From Bradyrhizobium sp. LLZ17 (GTDB lineage Bacteria > Pseudomonadota > Alphaproteobacteria > Rhizobiales > Xanthobacteraceae): a stretch of 64,000 nt of DNA. This document shows, piece by piece, positions 35,261 to 43,312 of this stretch (its first letter is position 1; each line of letters starts with the position of its first letter). The stretch lies in contig NZ_CP165734.1 of the NCBI RefSeq assembly GCF_041200145.1, forward strand, positions 7,739,521-7,803,520, in the 5' to 3' direction. The position numbers and the translations under genes are program-made. Under the pieces are notes generated by a model. It worked only from the letters and a program-made list of their open reading frames with translations. It was not told the DNA's origin and did not search any database.

Positions 35261-37954
35261 ATGTCGACTTACCGTTTGAAGAATTTGTTGTCGCCCCGGT
35301 CGGTTGCCCTCGTCGGCGCGAGCCCCCGTCAGGCCTCCGTTGGACGCGCCGTTCTTGAAAACATCCGCAAGGCGGAATTCAAGGGGCCGGTCGGCTTGGT
35401 GAATTCACGCCACGCCCAGATCGGCGGCCATGCTGCCGTGAGCCGCCTGGACCAACTGCCATTCGTCCCAGAGCTCGTCGTGATCACTGCGCCGGCGGCC
35501 GAGGTTCCCGCCATTATCGACCAGGCCGGCTGCCTCGGTGCGGCGGGCGCCTTGATCGTTTCCGCCGGTCTCGGCCACGGAGCTGGATCCCTGCACGATG
35601 CCGCAATCAGTGTCGCGCGAAAATACGGCATGCGGCTGATCGGCCCCAATTGTCTGGGCATCATGATGCCCGGCGTCAGCCTCAACGCAAGCTTCGCCGC
35701 GCACATGCCGGAGGCTGGAAACCTCGCGTTGATCTCGCAATCGGGTGCGATCGCGGCCGGCATGGTGGATTGGGCCGCACAGCGCGGCGTCGGCTTCTCC
35801 GGCATCGTCTCGATTGGCGATCAGATCGACGTCGATATTGCCGACCTGCTCGATTATTTCGCGATGGATCAGAAGACCCGCGCGATCCTGCTTTATATCG
35901 AGGCCGTCAAGGATGCGCGCAAGTTCATGTCGGCTGCCCGCGCGGCGGCGCGCGTGAAGCCGGTGGTCGTGGTGAAGTCCGGCCGCATGGCGCAGGGTGC
36001 GCGGGCGGCCGCCACGCATACGGGCGCTCTCGCGGGTGCTGACGCCGTTTATGACGCGGCGTTCCGCCGCGCCGGTGTGCTCAGGGTGTCCGATCTGCGC
36101 GAGCTGTTCGACTGCGCGGAGACGCTCGGACGGGTCAGATCTCCGGCCGGAAAGCGGCTTGCCATCCTCACCAATGGCGGCGGCATCGGCGTCCTCGCGG
36201 TCGACCGGCTGGTCGAGCTTGGCGGCATTCCCGCATCCCTCTCGGCCGACGCGCGCAACAATCTCGACGCCGTGCTGCCGCCGACCTGGTCGGGCGCAAA
36301 TCCCGTCGATATTGTCGGTGATGCCGATGCGTCTCGCTATGCGGCGGCGCTCGAGGTGCTGCTCGCGGATCCCGACAATGACGCGGTTTTGGTCCTCAAT
36401 GTGCAGACCGCGATCGCCTCCGCTGCCGACATCGCAACGACGGTGACCGAACGCGTCAGAAAATATCGCGAGAAGCATCGCAGCTGGGCGAAGCCTGTGC
36501 TTGCCGCCTGGGTCGGGGCCGGTCCGAATATCATCGAAGCGCTGTCTGGCGGCGGTATTCCGAATTACCCGACCGAAGACGACGCGGTGCGCGGCTTCAT
36601 GCACCTCGTCAGGCATCGCGAGGTCGTGGAGGAGCTCAGCCAGGTTCCTCCGGCGATGCCCGAGAATTTCGTGCCCGACGTCCAGGCAGCCAGGCAGATC
36701 GTAACCGCGGCGGTCGCTGACGGTCGCAAATGGCTCGAACCTGTCGAGATCAAGCGCCTGCTCGAGGCCTATGACATCGCGATGGTCCCGACCTATGCGG
36801 CGGCAGATATCGAGCAGGCGGTGGCCTACGCGAACGAGATATTTGCGCGAGGCGGCACTGTCGTCTTGAAGATCATGTCGCGCGACATCGTGCACAAGTC
36901 CGATGTCGGTGGTGTCGTTCTCAATCTCACCACGCCGGAGGCGGTGCGTGCGGCCGCGAGCGACATTCTGGCGCGGGCGAGCAAGCTACGGCCCGAGGCC
37001 CGCATCTCCGGCGTCATCGTGCAGGCGATGGTGGTCAAGGCGAAGGCACGCGAGCTGATCCTGGGACTTGCCGACGACCCGACCTTCGGCACCGTCGTCG
37101 TGTTCGGTCGCGGCGGAACGGCGGTGGAGATCATCAACGACAAGGCGCTGGCGCTGCCGCCGCTTGATCTGCAGCTGGCCCGTGACCTGATCGACCGTAC
37201 CCGCGTCTCGCGGTTGTTGCGCGCCTATCGGGACGTTCCGGCGGTCAAGCAGGATGCCGTCGCCTTGGTGCTGGTCAAGCTGGCGCAGATGGCGGCCGAT
37301 ATTCCGGCAATCCGCGAATTCGACATCAATCCGTTGCTGGCGGATGAGACTGGCGTAACGGCGGTCGATGCTCGCGTCGCCGTAGGGCCGCCGCAGCGGA
37401 AATTCGCGGGCTCAGGGCCCGCCAATTTCGCCGTCCGCGCCTATCCGTCGCAGTGGGAGCGCCGCCTCGCGCTCAAGGACGGCTGGCGCATCTTCGTGCG
37501 GCCGTTGCGCCCCGAAGATGAGCCGATCATCCACGAGTTCCTGCGCCACGTGACGCCTCACGACCTTCGCCTGCGGTTCTTCGCGCCGATGAAGGAGTTT
37601 ACCCATGAATTCATCGCACGCCTGACCCAGCTCGACTATGCGCGCGCGATGGCCTTCATCGCGTTCGACGAGGCCAGTGGTGAGATGGTCGGCGTTGTCC
37701 GGATTCATTCGGACTCGGTCTACGAGAGCGGCGAATACGCCATTCTGCTGCGGTCCGACCTCAAGGGCAGGGGACTCGGATGGGCGCTGATGCAGCTGAA
37801 CATCGACTACGCAAGATCTGAAGGGCTGAAGACCATCTCGGGCGATGTGCTCAGGGAGAACACCACGATGCTGGAGATGTGCCGGCAACTCGGCTTCGAG
37901 GTGAAGCCGGATCCGGCCGAGCCCGATATCTGCGACGTCCGGCTGAAGCTCTGA
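35261..37954 (+). CDS. Pat-type protein acetyltransferase (ADP-forming acyl-CoA synthetase-like domain plus GNAT)
   Basis: The 897-residue protein starts with a CoA-binding domain (SPRSVALVGASPRQASVG), continues through the succinyl-CoA-synthetase-like region (LIGPNCLGIMMPG, ALISQSGAIAAG, THTGALAGADAVYDAAFRRA) and an ATP-grasp part (GGTVVLKIMSRDIVHKSDVG), and ends in a GNAT domain (about residues 735-897; DLKGRGLGWALMQLNIDYAR, LRENTTMLEMCRQLGFEV). This is the layout of the Salmonella and Rhodopseudomonas Pat enzymes, which acetylate and switch off AMP-forming acyl-CoA synthetases. Several such ligases are encoded in the window. Confidence 0.9.
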   Translation: MSTYRLKNLLSPRSVALVGASPRQASVGRAVLENIRKAEFKGPVGLVNSRHAQIGGHAAVSRLDQLPFVPELVVITAPAAEVPAIIDQAGCLGAAGALIVSAGLGHGAGSLHDAAISVARKYGMRLIGPNCLGIMMPGVSLNASFAAHMPEAGNLALISQSGAIAAGMVDWAAQRGVGFSGIVSIGDQIDVDIADLLDYFAMDQKTRAILLYIEAVKDARKFMSAARAAARVKPVVVVKSGRMAQGARAAATHTGALAGADAVYDAAFRRAGVLRVSDLRELFDCAETLGRVRSPAGKRLAILTNGGGIGVLAVDRLVELGGIPASLSADARNNLDAVLPPTWSGANPVDIVGDADASRYAAALEVLLADPDNDAVLVLNVQTAIASAADIATTVTERVRKYREKHRSWAKPVLAAWVGAGPNIIEALSGGGIPNYPTEDDAVRGFMHLVRHREVVEELSQVPPAMPENFVPDVQAARQIVTAAVADGRKWLEPVEIKRLLEAYDIAMVPTYAAADIEQAVAYANEIFARGGTVVLKIMSRDIVHKSDVGGVVLNLTTPEAVRAAASDILARASKLRPEARISGVIVQAMVVKAKARELILGLADDPTFGTVVVFGRGGTAVEIINDKALALPPLDLQLARDLIDRTRVSRLLRAYRDVPAVKQDAVALVLVKLAQMAADIPAIREFDINPLLADETGVTAVDARVAVGPPQRKFAGSGPANFAVRAYPSQWERRLALKDGWRIFVRPLRPEDEPIIHEFLRHVTPHDLRLRFFAPMKEFTHEFIARLTQLDYARAMAFIAFDEASGEMVGVVRIHSDSVYESGEYAILLRSDLKGRGLGWALMQLNIDYARSEGLKTISGDVLRENTTMLEMCRQLGFEVKPDPAEPDICDVRLKL

Positions 37955-37963
37955 ACGCGTCGA

Positions 37964-38434
37964 TTACGCTTCCGCGGCTGGTTGTTTCGCGCCTTTCCGC
38001 ATGGTCTTGATGATGATCGCGATCAGGGGCACCAGCACTGGCACGATCGTGCTCAGCGGATGATGAACCGCACCGCTCACCTGGTCCTGGAGCGCCCGGG
38101 CCTCCAGTTGCAGGGCTTCGATCGATGTGCCGTGAATTTCAGTGGCGAGCTCGATGTCGTGGCCGGACGGCGGACGCCCGGCGACGACGAAGACGATCGC
38201 CGCAATGACGAAATTGATTGCGCCGAGCGCGGCCGCCGCGGCAATCGCGCTCCAGATCTGGACCAGCGCGAAATAGGCCGAGAACTCCAGCATCAGCAGC
38301 CCGAATGCAGCGATCAGCGCCGCGAAGGCGCGCAGTCCCAGTCCGACCAGCAGGCGGCGCAGCCTGATGTCCGCGATGATCCTGTCCGTGCGCCACAGGG
38401 CGCGCAGATGTTTGACGACATTGTCCGTGTTCAC
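37964..38434 (-). CDS. Phage-holin-family-like small membrane protein
   Basis: The 156-residue protein has two hydrophobic segments (LRAFAALIAAFGLLMLEFSA and AAAALGAINFVIAAIVFVVA) and an amphipathic C-terminal part ending in a third hydrophobic stretch (VPVLVPLIAIII) and a basic tail. It resembles the holin-X-like proteins found beside DUF883/ElaB genes, which are host membrane proteins and not phage lysis genes. It starts directly after the 91-residue gene upstream and shares its FixK/FNR-controlled promoter. The function is unknown. Confidence 0.7.
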   Translation of the reverse strand: MNTDNVVKHLRALWRTDRIIADIRLRRLLVGLGLRAFAALIAAFGLLMLEFSAYFALVQIWSAIAAAAALGAINFVIAAIVFVVAGRPPSGHDIELATEIHGTSIEALQLEARALQDQVSGAVHHPLSTIVPVLVPLIAIIIKTMRKGAKQPAAEA

Positions 38435-38710
38435 CTAGTGTCTCCTCAGCATGAATCCGACCACCACGCCGAGCGCGAAGGCAGAGACGAGCGCCGCGAC
38501 CGGCCGCTCTGCGACAAGCTCTTGGAGCCGCTCCTGCTCCTCGTCGACGGTCTCACCGAGTTCAGCCAGCGCGGCCTTGATTTGATCCGAGAGCGCTTCG
38601 GCGCGGTCCTTTGATGATTCGAATATCTCTTCGCCGGCCACGCCAAGCAGACGTGTGACGTCGACCTTCAGTGCTTTCAGCTCGTCGCTCGTTCTGCGGC
38701 TATCGAACAT
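38435..38710 (-). CDS. DUF883/ElaB-YqjD-like membrane-anchored protein
   Basis: The 91-residue protein has a long amphipathic helix (LKALKVDVTRLLG through ELGETVDEEQERLQELVAER) followed by one C-terminal membrane segment with small residues (PVAALVSAFALGVVVGFML) and RRH at the end. This is the pattern of ElaB/YqjD proteins, which anchor to the inner membrane and, in E. coli, bind ribosomes in stationary phase. The downstream membrane protein gene begins one base after its stop. A FixK/FNR box lies 52 bases before its start. Confidence 0.75.
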   Translation of the reverse strand: MFDSRRTSDELKALKVDVTRLLGVAGEEIFESSKDRAEALSDQIKAALAELGETVDEEQERLQELVAERPVAALVSAFALGVVVGFMLRRH

Positions 38711-38761
38711 TGACGGTCTCCATCGAACGGCGAAAGCCTATGCGAGCGAGCTCGACAGCGT

Positions 38762-38775
38762 TTGATTTGCGTCAA
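38762..38775. promoter_or_regulatory. FixK/FNR box
   Basis: TTGATTTGCGTCAA fits the motif and lies 52 bases before the DUF883-like gene on -. Confidence 0.75.
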
Positions 38776-38798
38776 AGCGAGGCTCCTGCGGTCGGCAT

Positions 38799-38812
38799 TT
38801 GAGGCAAGTCAA
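38799..38812. promoter_or_regulatory. FixK/FNR box
   Basis: TTGAGGCAAGTCAA fits the motif, differs by one base from the box at 29228, and lies 68 bases before the lipid-transport permease gene on +. Confidence 0.77.
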
Positions 38813-38879
38813 TCGAGCGGCCTCATGCAGAGCTAGAACACGGGATATCAGGGACCGGTTTTCCCAAGAGGATATCAGC

Positions 38880-40016
38880 GTGAATTCGGAACCCCTGCTG
38901 CTGGCAACACCGTCTGGCGATGTGCTGGAATTGCGTCCCCAGGGGTCGTGGATCGCAGCCAACGTGTCGACGCTCGAAACGCTGTCCCGATCGGTCGGGG
39001 TCGATGTCGAGCGATCAAGGGCCGTGACCCTGGACATGTCGGGCGTCAGCGCGCTCGACACGCTCGGCGCGTGGATGCTGGAGAAACTGTCGCGCAAGGC
39101 TGCATCATCGGGAAAATCGGCGGGGATCGTCGGCGTAGCCGATCATTTCAGCGGCCTGATGGACGAAGTGCGCCAGGTCAACCGCCATACGCCGGCTCCA
39201 GTCGCCGCGCCCAACCCGGTTCTCCTCAGGCTGAACGATCTCGGCAAGGCGACCGTCGGCGCCCGCGAGGACATCACGATCTTTCTTCAAATGCTCGGCG
39301 CATTGTTCATGGCCGTGATCGGCGTGGTGCGGCCACCGCGCACGCTGCGGCTGACGTCGCTGGTCTATCAGCTGAACCGGATCGGGTGGCAGGCGATTCC
39401 CATCGTCATGCTGATCACGTTTCTGATCGGCGCGATCATTGCCCAGCAGGGGTTCTTTCATTTCCGCAGGTTCGGCGCGGAGTCCTATACCGTCGATATG
39501 GTCGGCATCCTCGTGCTGCGTGAGCTGGGTGTGCTGATCGTCGCCATCATGGTCGCCGGCCGTTCGGGAAGCGCCTACACCGCCGAGCTTGGCTCCATGA
39601 AGATGCGGGAGGAAATCGATGCGCTCTCGACCATGGGGCTCGATCCCGTCGAAGTCCTGATCCTGCCGCGCGTCGCGGCCCTGGTCATCGCGCTGCCGAT
39701 CCTTGCCTTCATCGGCTCGATTGCCGCGCTCTATGGTGGCGGCCTGGTCGCGCAATTCTATGGCGACATGGGACCGGCGATCTACATCGCGCGACTGCAC
39801 GAGGCGGTCTCGGTCACCCATTTCGAGGTGGGGATCCTGAAGGCGCCGTTCATGGCGCTGGTGATCGGGATCGTCGCCTGCAGCGAGGGATTGCGGGTCA
39901 AGGGCAGTGCCGAATCGCTCGGCAAGCAGACGACCACATCGGTGGTGAAGTCGATCTTCCTGGTGATCGTGCTCGATGGCCTGTTCGCGATCTTCTTTGC
40001 CTCGATCGGAATGTGA
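38880..40016 (+). CDS. MlaE-like ABC lipid transport permease with N-terminal STAS domain
   Basis: The 378-residue protein has an N-terminal STAS-like domain (about residues 1-95, with AVTLDMSGVSALDTLGAWML) and a MlaE permease core with LITFLIGAIIAQQGFFHFRR, LRELGVLIVAIMVAGRSGSA and MGLDPVEVLILPRVAALVIA. The GTG at 38880 follows AAGAGGA. With the ATPase and MCE protein downstream it forms an Mla-like system that moves phospholipids or other lipids between membranes. The STAS fold is normally the separate MlaB subunit, so fusion to the permease is notable. Two FixK/FNR boxes lie upstream. Confidence 0.9.
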   Translation: MNSEPLLLATPSGDVLELRPQGSWIAANVSTLETLSRSVGVDVERSRAVTLDMSGVSALDTLGAWMLEKLSRKAASSGKSAGIVGVADHFSGLMDEVRQVNRHTPAPVAAPNPVLLRLNDLGKATVGAREDITIFLQMLGALFMAVIGVVRPPRTLRLTSLVYQLNRIGWQAIPIVMLITFLIGAIIAQQGFFHFRRFGAESYTVDMVGILVLRELGVLIVAIMVAGRSGSAYTAELGSMKMREEIDALSTMGLDPVEVLILPRVAALVIALPILAFIGSIAALYGGGLVAQFYGDMGPAIYIARLHEAVSVTHFEVGILKAPFMALVIGIVACSEGLRVKGSAESLGKQTTTSVVKSIFLVIVLDGLFAIFFASIGM

Positions 40017-40018
40017 CG

Positions 40019-40786
40019 ATGCCCGAAGCGCAGGAGGAAATCGCGATCCGTGTCCGCGACCTCGTGGTCGGCTTCGGCCGCCAGACCGTGCTCGATCATC
40101 TGTCGCTTGATGTCCGCAGGGGCGAAATCCTCGGACTCGTGGGCGCGTCCGGCGGCGGCAAGTCGGTGTTGATGCGCACCATCATCGGCCTTATCCCGCG
40201 CCGGAGCGGGACCATCGAAGTCATGGGAGAGCCGATCGGCGGCCGCACGAAAGGCGCGGCCACCACGTGGGGCATCCTGTTCCAGCAGGGCGCATTGTTC
40301 TCGTCGCTGACGGTCCGGCAGAACCTGCAGTTTCCACTGCGCGAAAATCTGCTGCTGTCGAAGGAATTGATGGACGAGATCGCGATCGCCAAGCTCGAGA
40401 TGGTCGGGCTGCGGGCGCAGGACGGCGACAAATATCCCTCAGAGCTATCCGGCGGGATGACCAAGCGCGTGGCGCTGGCGCGCGCGCTCGCGCTCGATCC
40501 GCCGATTCTGTTTCTGGACGAGCCGACCTCCGGACTTGATCCGATCGCAGCCGGCGATTTCGACGCGCTGATCAGGACGCTGCAAAAGACGCTGGGACTG
40601 ACCGTGTTCATGGTCACCCATGATCTCGCGAGCCTCACCACCGTCTGCGACCGCGTCGCTGCCCTTGCCGACGGCAAGATCGTGGCGATCGGCCCGATGC
40701 GGGAACTGCTGCAATCCGAGCATCCCTGGGTGCACGCCTACTTCCACGGCAAGCGCTCGCAGATGCTGCAACCCCAGATGAGATGA
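40019..40786 (+). CDS. MlaF-like ABC lipid transport ATPase
   Basis: The 255-residue ATPase has Walker A GASGGGKSV, Q-loop FQQGALFSSLTV, signature LSGGMTKR, Walker B ILFLDEPTSGLDP and the switch His in MVTHDLASL. Signature and spacing are those of MlaF (Ttg2A). It overlaps or abuts the permease gene: GTG at 40013 overlaps its stop, ATG at 40019 follows it. It drives lipid movement by the Mla-like complex. Confidence 0.9.
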   Translation: MPEAQEEIAIRVRDLVVGFGRQTVLDHLSLDVRRGEILGLVGASGGGKSVLMRTIIGLIPRRSGTIEVMGEPIGGRTKGAATTWGILFQQGALFSSLTVRQNLQFPLRENLLLSKELMDEIAIAKLEMVGLRAQDGDKYPSELSGGMTKRVALARALALDPPILFLDEPTSGLDPIAAGDFDALIRTLQKTLGLTVFMVTHDLASLTTVCDRVAALADGKIVAIGPMRELLQSEHPWVHAYFHGKRSQMLQPQMR

Positions 40787-40789
40787 GAC

Positions 40790-41893
40790 ATGGAAACCCG
40801 CGCTCCCTATGTGCTGATCGGCACCTTCGTGCTGGCCGCGATCGTCGCGGTGTTCGGCTTCGTCTACTGGCTCAACAATACGGGCGGCATCGGGCCGCGC
40901 ACGAATTACCACGTTCAATTCCAGGGGCCGGTGCCGGGCCTGCTGGTCGGCGCCGGCGTGCTGTTCAACGGCATCCGCGTCGGTGAGGTGACCCAACTTG
41001 GGCTCGCACCGGACAATCCGCGCTTCGTCAACGCGACCATCTCCGTTGCTTCGGTGACGCCGGTGCGTGCCGACACCAAGGTCGGCCTTGATTTCCAGGG
41101 GCTGACTGGCGTGCCCGTGGTGACGTTGGAGGGCGGCCTGATCGCCGCCAAATCCGGTGAGACCTTGACCTTGATCGCCGAGGCCGGCGCAGGCCAGAGC
41201 ATGACGCAGGCGGCGCGCGATGCCTTGCGGCGCGTCGATTCGGTGCTTGAGGACAATTCCGGTCCGCTGAAGGACACGATCTCCAATTTCAGGACCTTCT
41301 CCGACGGCCTGGCGCGGAATACCGGCAAACTCGACGGCATTCTGGCCGGCCTCGAAAAGATGACCGGTGGCGGGGCCCCCGCGCAGAAAATCACCTACGA
41401 CCTGCGCGCGCCGCAAAATCCCGGAGCGGCCGGCAAGACCCTGGCGGGGTCGCTGGCCATTCCCGAGCCGACCGCGGTCGCGATGCTCCAGACGCAACGG
41501 ATGCTGTTCTCGCCAGTCGGGGACAATCCCGGCTTTGCGGAATTCCTGTGGGCCGACAGCATTCCAAAGCTGGTTCAGGCGCGGCTGATCGACAGTTTCG
41601 AGAATTATGACATCGCCCATGCCCCGCTGCGCACGACCGACCTCGGGCAAGCGGATTATCAGCTCCTGATCGATATCAGGCGCTTCCGCATTGCCAAAGA
41701 GGGTGAGGCGCGGGTCGAGATCGGACTGTCGGCGAGGATCGTCAACAAGAACGGCAAGGTGATCGCCTCGCGCCTGATCGAGAGCAGCGAGAAGATCGAC
41801 AAGATGGAGCCGGCCGCGGCAGTCGCAGCCTTCGATATGGCCTTCGCGCAGATCGCGAAGGAGCTGATCGGCTGGACCGTGCAGGCGGTGTGA
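40790..41893 (+). CDS. MCE (MlaD-like) protein fused to a PqiC/ABC-type transport auxiliary domain
   Basis: The 367-residue protein has an N-terminal membrane anchor (VLIGTFVLAAIVAVFGFVYW), an MCE domain (YHVQFQGPVPGLLVGAGVLF, then NGIRVGEVTQLGL, FQGLTGVPVVTLEGG) and a helical linker. The C-terminal 170 residues (AVAMLQTQRMLFSPVGDNP, then FAEFLWADSIPKLVQARLID) resemble the ABC-type transport auxiliary lipoproteins (PqiC-like). These are separate outer-membrane lipoproteins in other systems. Here the tail has no lipobox and would sit in the periplasm. It begins 3 bases after the ATPase stop. Confidence 0.85.
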   Translation: METRAPYVLIGTFVLAAIVAVFGFVYWLNNTGGIGPRTNYHVQFQGPVPGLLVGAGVLFNGIRVGEVTQLGLAPDNPRFVNATISVASVTPVRADTKVGLDFQGLTGVPVVTLEGGLIAAKSGETLTLIAEAGAGQSMTQAARDALRRVDSVLEDNSGPLKDTISNFRTFSDGLARNTGKLDGILAGLEKMTGGGAPAQKITYDLRAPQNPGAAGKTLAGSLAIPEPTAVAMLQTQRMLFSPVGDNPGFAEFLWADSIPKLVQARLIDSFENYDIAHAPLRTTDLGQADYQLLIDIRRFRIAKEGEARVEIGLSARIVNKNGKVIASRLIESSEKIDKMEPAAAVAAFDMAFAQIAKELIGWTVQAV

Positions 41894-41899
41894 CGCCTT

Positions 41900-42217
41900 C
41901 TATTCCAGCGTCTTCAGGTAGGACAACAGGTCGTGGATCTGGTCCGGATTGAGCTCGAACGCCGGCATGTCGGCATGGCCGGTGTAGATGCCTTCGGCCA
42001 GCGCCTCCCCGAGGGCCTCGATCGGATAGCGCCGGTGCAGGGTGCGCAGTGGGGGTGCGAGCTTGAGCGGACTTGCGGAAACGCGGTCGATCGCATGGCA
42101 GCGGGCGCAATTGGTCCGCGCGAAGGCCTTGCCGCGTTGTTCGGCGGTCGGGGCGGCGAACGCGGGCGTGATCAGAAGCAGTCCAATCAGGCCGTGACGA
42201 AGCGCGCTTTTCGGCAT
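41900..42217 (-). CDS. Small class I c-type cytochrome
   Basis: The 105-residue protein has a cleavable signal peptide (LIGLLLITPAFA), one CxxCH haem site (TNCARCHAIDR) and a distal methionine in GHADMPAFELNPDQI. It is a soluble periplasmic cytochrome c of about 85 residues after cleavage. It faces away from the FNR-like regulator gene across a FixK/FNR box at 42275, 58 bases before its start, so micro-oxic induction is likely. Its redox partner is not apparent; no oxidase gene lies nearby. Confidence 0.88.
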   Translation of the reverse strand: MPKSALRHGLIGLLLITPAFAAPTAEQRGKAFARTNCARCHAIDRVSASPLKLAPPLRTLHRRYPIEALGEALAEGIYTGHADMPAFELNPDQIHDLLSYLKTLE

Positions 42218-42274
42218 GGAAGGACACCCCATAAAGCTGTGGAGGCAGAATAAGGTGGGGAGCTGCGCCAAAAT

Positions 42275-42288
42275 TTGATCTGGGTCAA
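42275..42288. promoter_or_regulatory. FixK/FNR box
   Basis: TTGATCTGGGTCAA fits TTGAT-N4-GTCAA and lies between the cytochrome c gene (-) and the FNR-like gene (+), so it may serve either or give autoregulation. Confidence 0.77.
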
Positions 42289-42368
42289 TCGGCTTTCGTG
42301 CGGTGCAGTAAAATGCAGCCCGCGCGGTGGACAGCCCCGATCGAGGCAGCCGGCGCTTGGAGCGGTGG

Positions 42369-43082
42369 ATGAAGGCTTCCGTGGTGACGATCGAGCCGAA
42401 CGGGCATTTCTGCAGCGATTGTGCGGTCCGCGCATCGGCAGTTTGCTCGTCGCTGAATGCGGTTGAGCTCAGGGAATTCGAGCATCTCGGCCGCCATGTC
42501 CATTTCGGCAGCGGCGAGACGGTGTTCTCGGAGGAGGATATCGCGACGTCGTTCTTCAACGTGCTCGAGGGCGTCATGCGGCTGTACAAGCTGCTGCCCG
42601 ACGGCCGTCGCCAGATCGTCGGCTTTGCCTTGCCGGGCGATTTCCTGGGGATGAATATTTCCGGCCGGCACAATTTTTCGGCCGATGCGATCGGCGCGGT
42701 GGCCGTGTGCCAGTTTGCGAAGGCGCCCTTCGGCCGTTTCATCGAGGACCGGCCGCATCTCCTCAGGCGCATCAACGAGCTCGCCATTCGCGAGTTGAGC
42801 CAGGCCCGCGATCATATGGTCCTGCTCGGCCGCCGTTCGGCCGCTGAGAAGGTCGCAGCCTTTCTCCTCGGCTGGCGTGAGCGGTTGTTCTCGCTCAAGG
42901 GTCCCTCGGACACGGTGTGGCTTCCGATGAGCCGGCAGGACATCGCCGATTATCTCGGCCTGACCATCGAAACCGTCAGCCGCACCTTGACCAGGCTGGA
43001 GCGCCGCGGCGCGATCGAGATCATCCACGGTGGCATCAGCCTGCTCGATCTCGCCAGGGTCGAAGCCTTGGCCGCCGCCTGA
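42369..43082 (+). CDS. FNR/AadR-type oxygen-responsive regulator with four candidate Fe-S cysteines
   Basis: The 237-residue Crp/Fnr protein has three N-terminal cysteines (Cys15, Cys18 and Cys26, in HFCSDCAVRASAVC) and a fourth at Cys114 (AVCQFAK). This is the arrangement that holds the oxygen-labile [4Fe-4S] cluster in FNR (Cys20, 23, 29 and 122). A cyclic-nucleotide-like beta barrel and the helix-turn-helix (RQDIADYLGLTIETVSRTLT) follow. The E-x-x-S-R pattern in its recognition helix matches proteins that read TTGA-N6-TCAA sites. The ATG at 42369 is preferred over a GTG at 42327. It is the likely local regulator of the eight boxes here. Confidence 0.9.
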   Translation: MKASVVTIEPNGHFCSDCAVRASAVCSSLNAVELREFEHLGRHVHFGSGETVFSEEDIATSFFNVLEGVMRLYKLLPDGRRQIVGFALPGDFLGMNISGRHNFSADAIGAVAVCQFAKAPFGRFIEDRPHLLRRINELAIRELSQARDHMVLLGRRSAAEKVAAFLLGWRERLFSLKGPSDTVWLPMSRQDIADYLGLTIETVSRTLTRLERRGAIEIIHGGISLLDLARVEALAAA

Positions 43083-43108
43083 CGGCCGTTCCAAAACGCT
43101 TCCCGATT

Positions 43109-43122
43109 TTGATCCCGATCAA
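43109..43122. promoter_or_regulatory. FixK/FNR box
   Basis: TTGATCCCGATCAA is a perfect inverted repeat of the motif (TTGAT-N4-ATCAA). It lies 55 bases before the 44-residue membrane protein gene. Confidence 0.78.
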
Positions 43123-43177
43123 TGACGTCGGCCGGACAATGCGAATACTGCCCGGAACAAAGTTTGGGAGGGGCACC

Positions 43178-43312
43178 ATGCCGACCGAAGCGCTGCTCGT
43201 GATGACTGCCGTCGTGGCCGTCTTTGTCGCATTCGCTGCAGCTCTGGCCTGGGCAGACCTACAGACCAGCGCAAGCAGGCCTGATTCGGGTGCCAAGCGC
43301 AGAGCTTCCTGA
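43178..43312 (+). CDS. 44-residue single-span membrane protein
   Basis: A short frame starts at an ATG with GGGAGGGG upstream and encodes MPTEALLVMTAVVAVFVAFA with AALAWADLQTSAS after it: one membrane segment and a basic C-terminal tail (AKRRAS). A perfect FixK/FNR box lies 55 bases upstream, the correct place for activation. It resembles the small conserved membrane proteins often found near FixK-regulated respiratory genes; the function is unknown. Confidence 0.65.
   Translation: MPTEALLVMTAVVAVFVAFAAALAWADLQTSASRPDSGAKRRAS

Noticed and set aside
35405..36895. 496-codon open frame on -
   Set aside because: Antisense to the Pat gene; low-complexity His/Arg/Asp-rich translation.
37964..38434. 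Holin-like protein taken as a sign of a prophage
   Set aside because: No other phage gene is near, and it pairs with a DUF883-like gene as in ordinary chromosomes.
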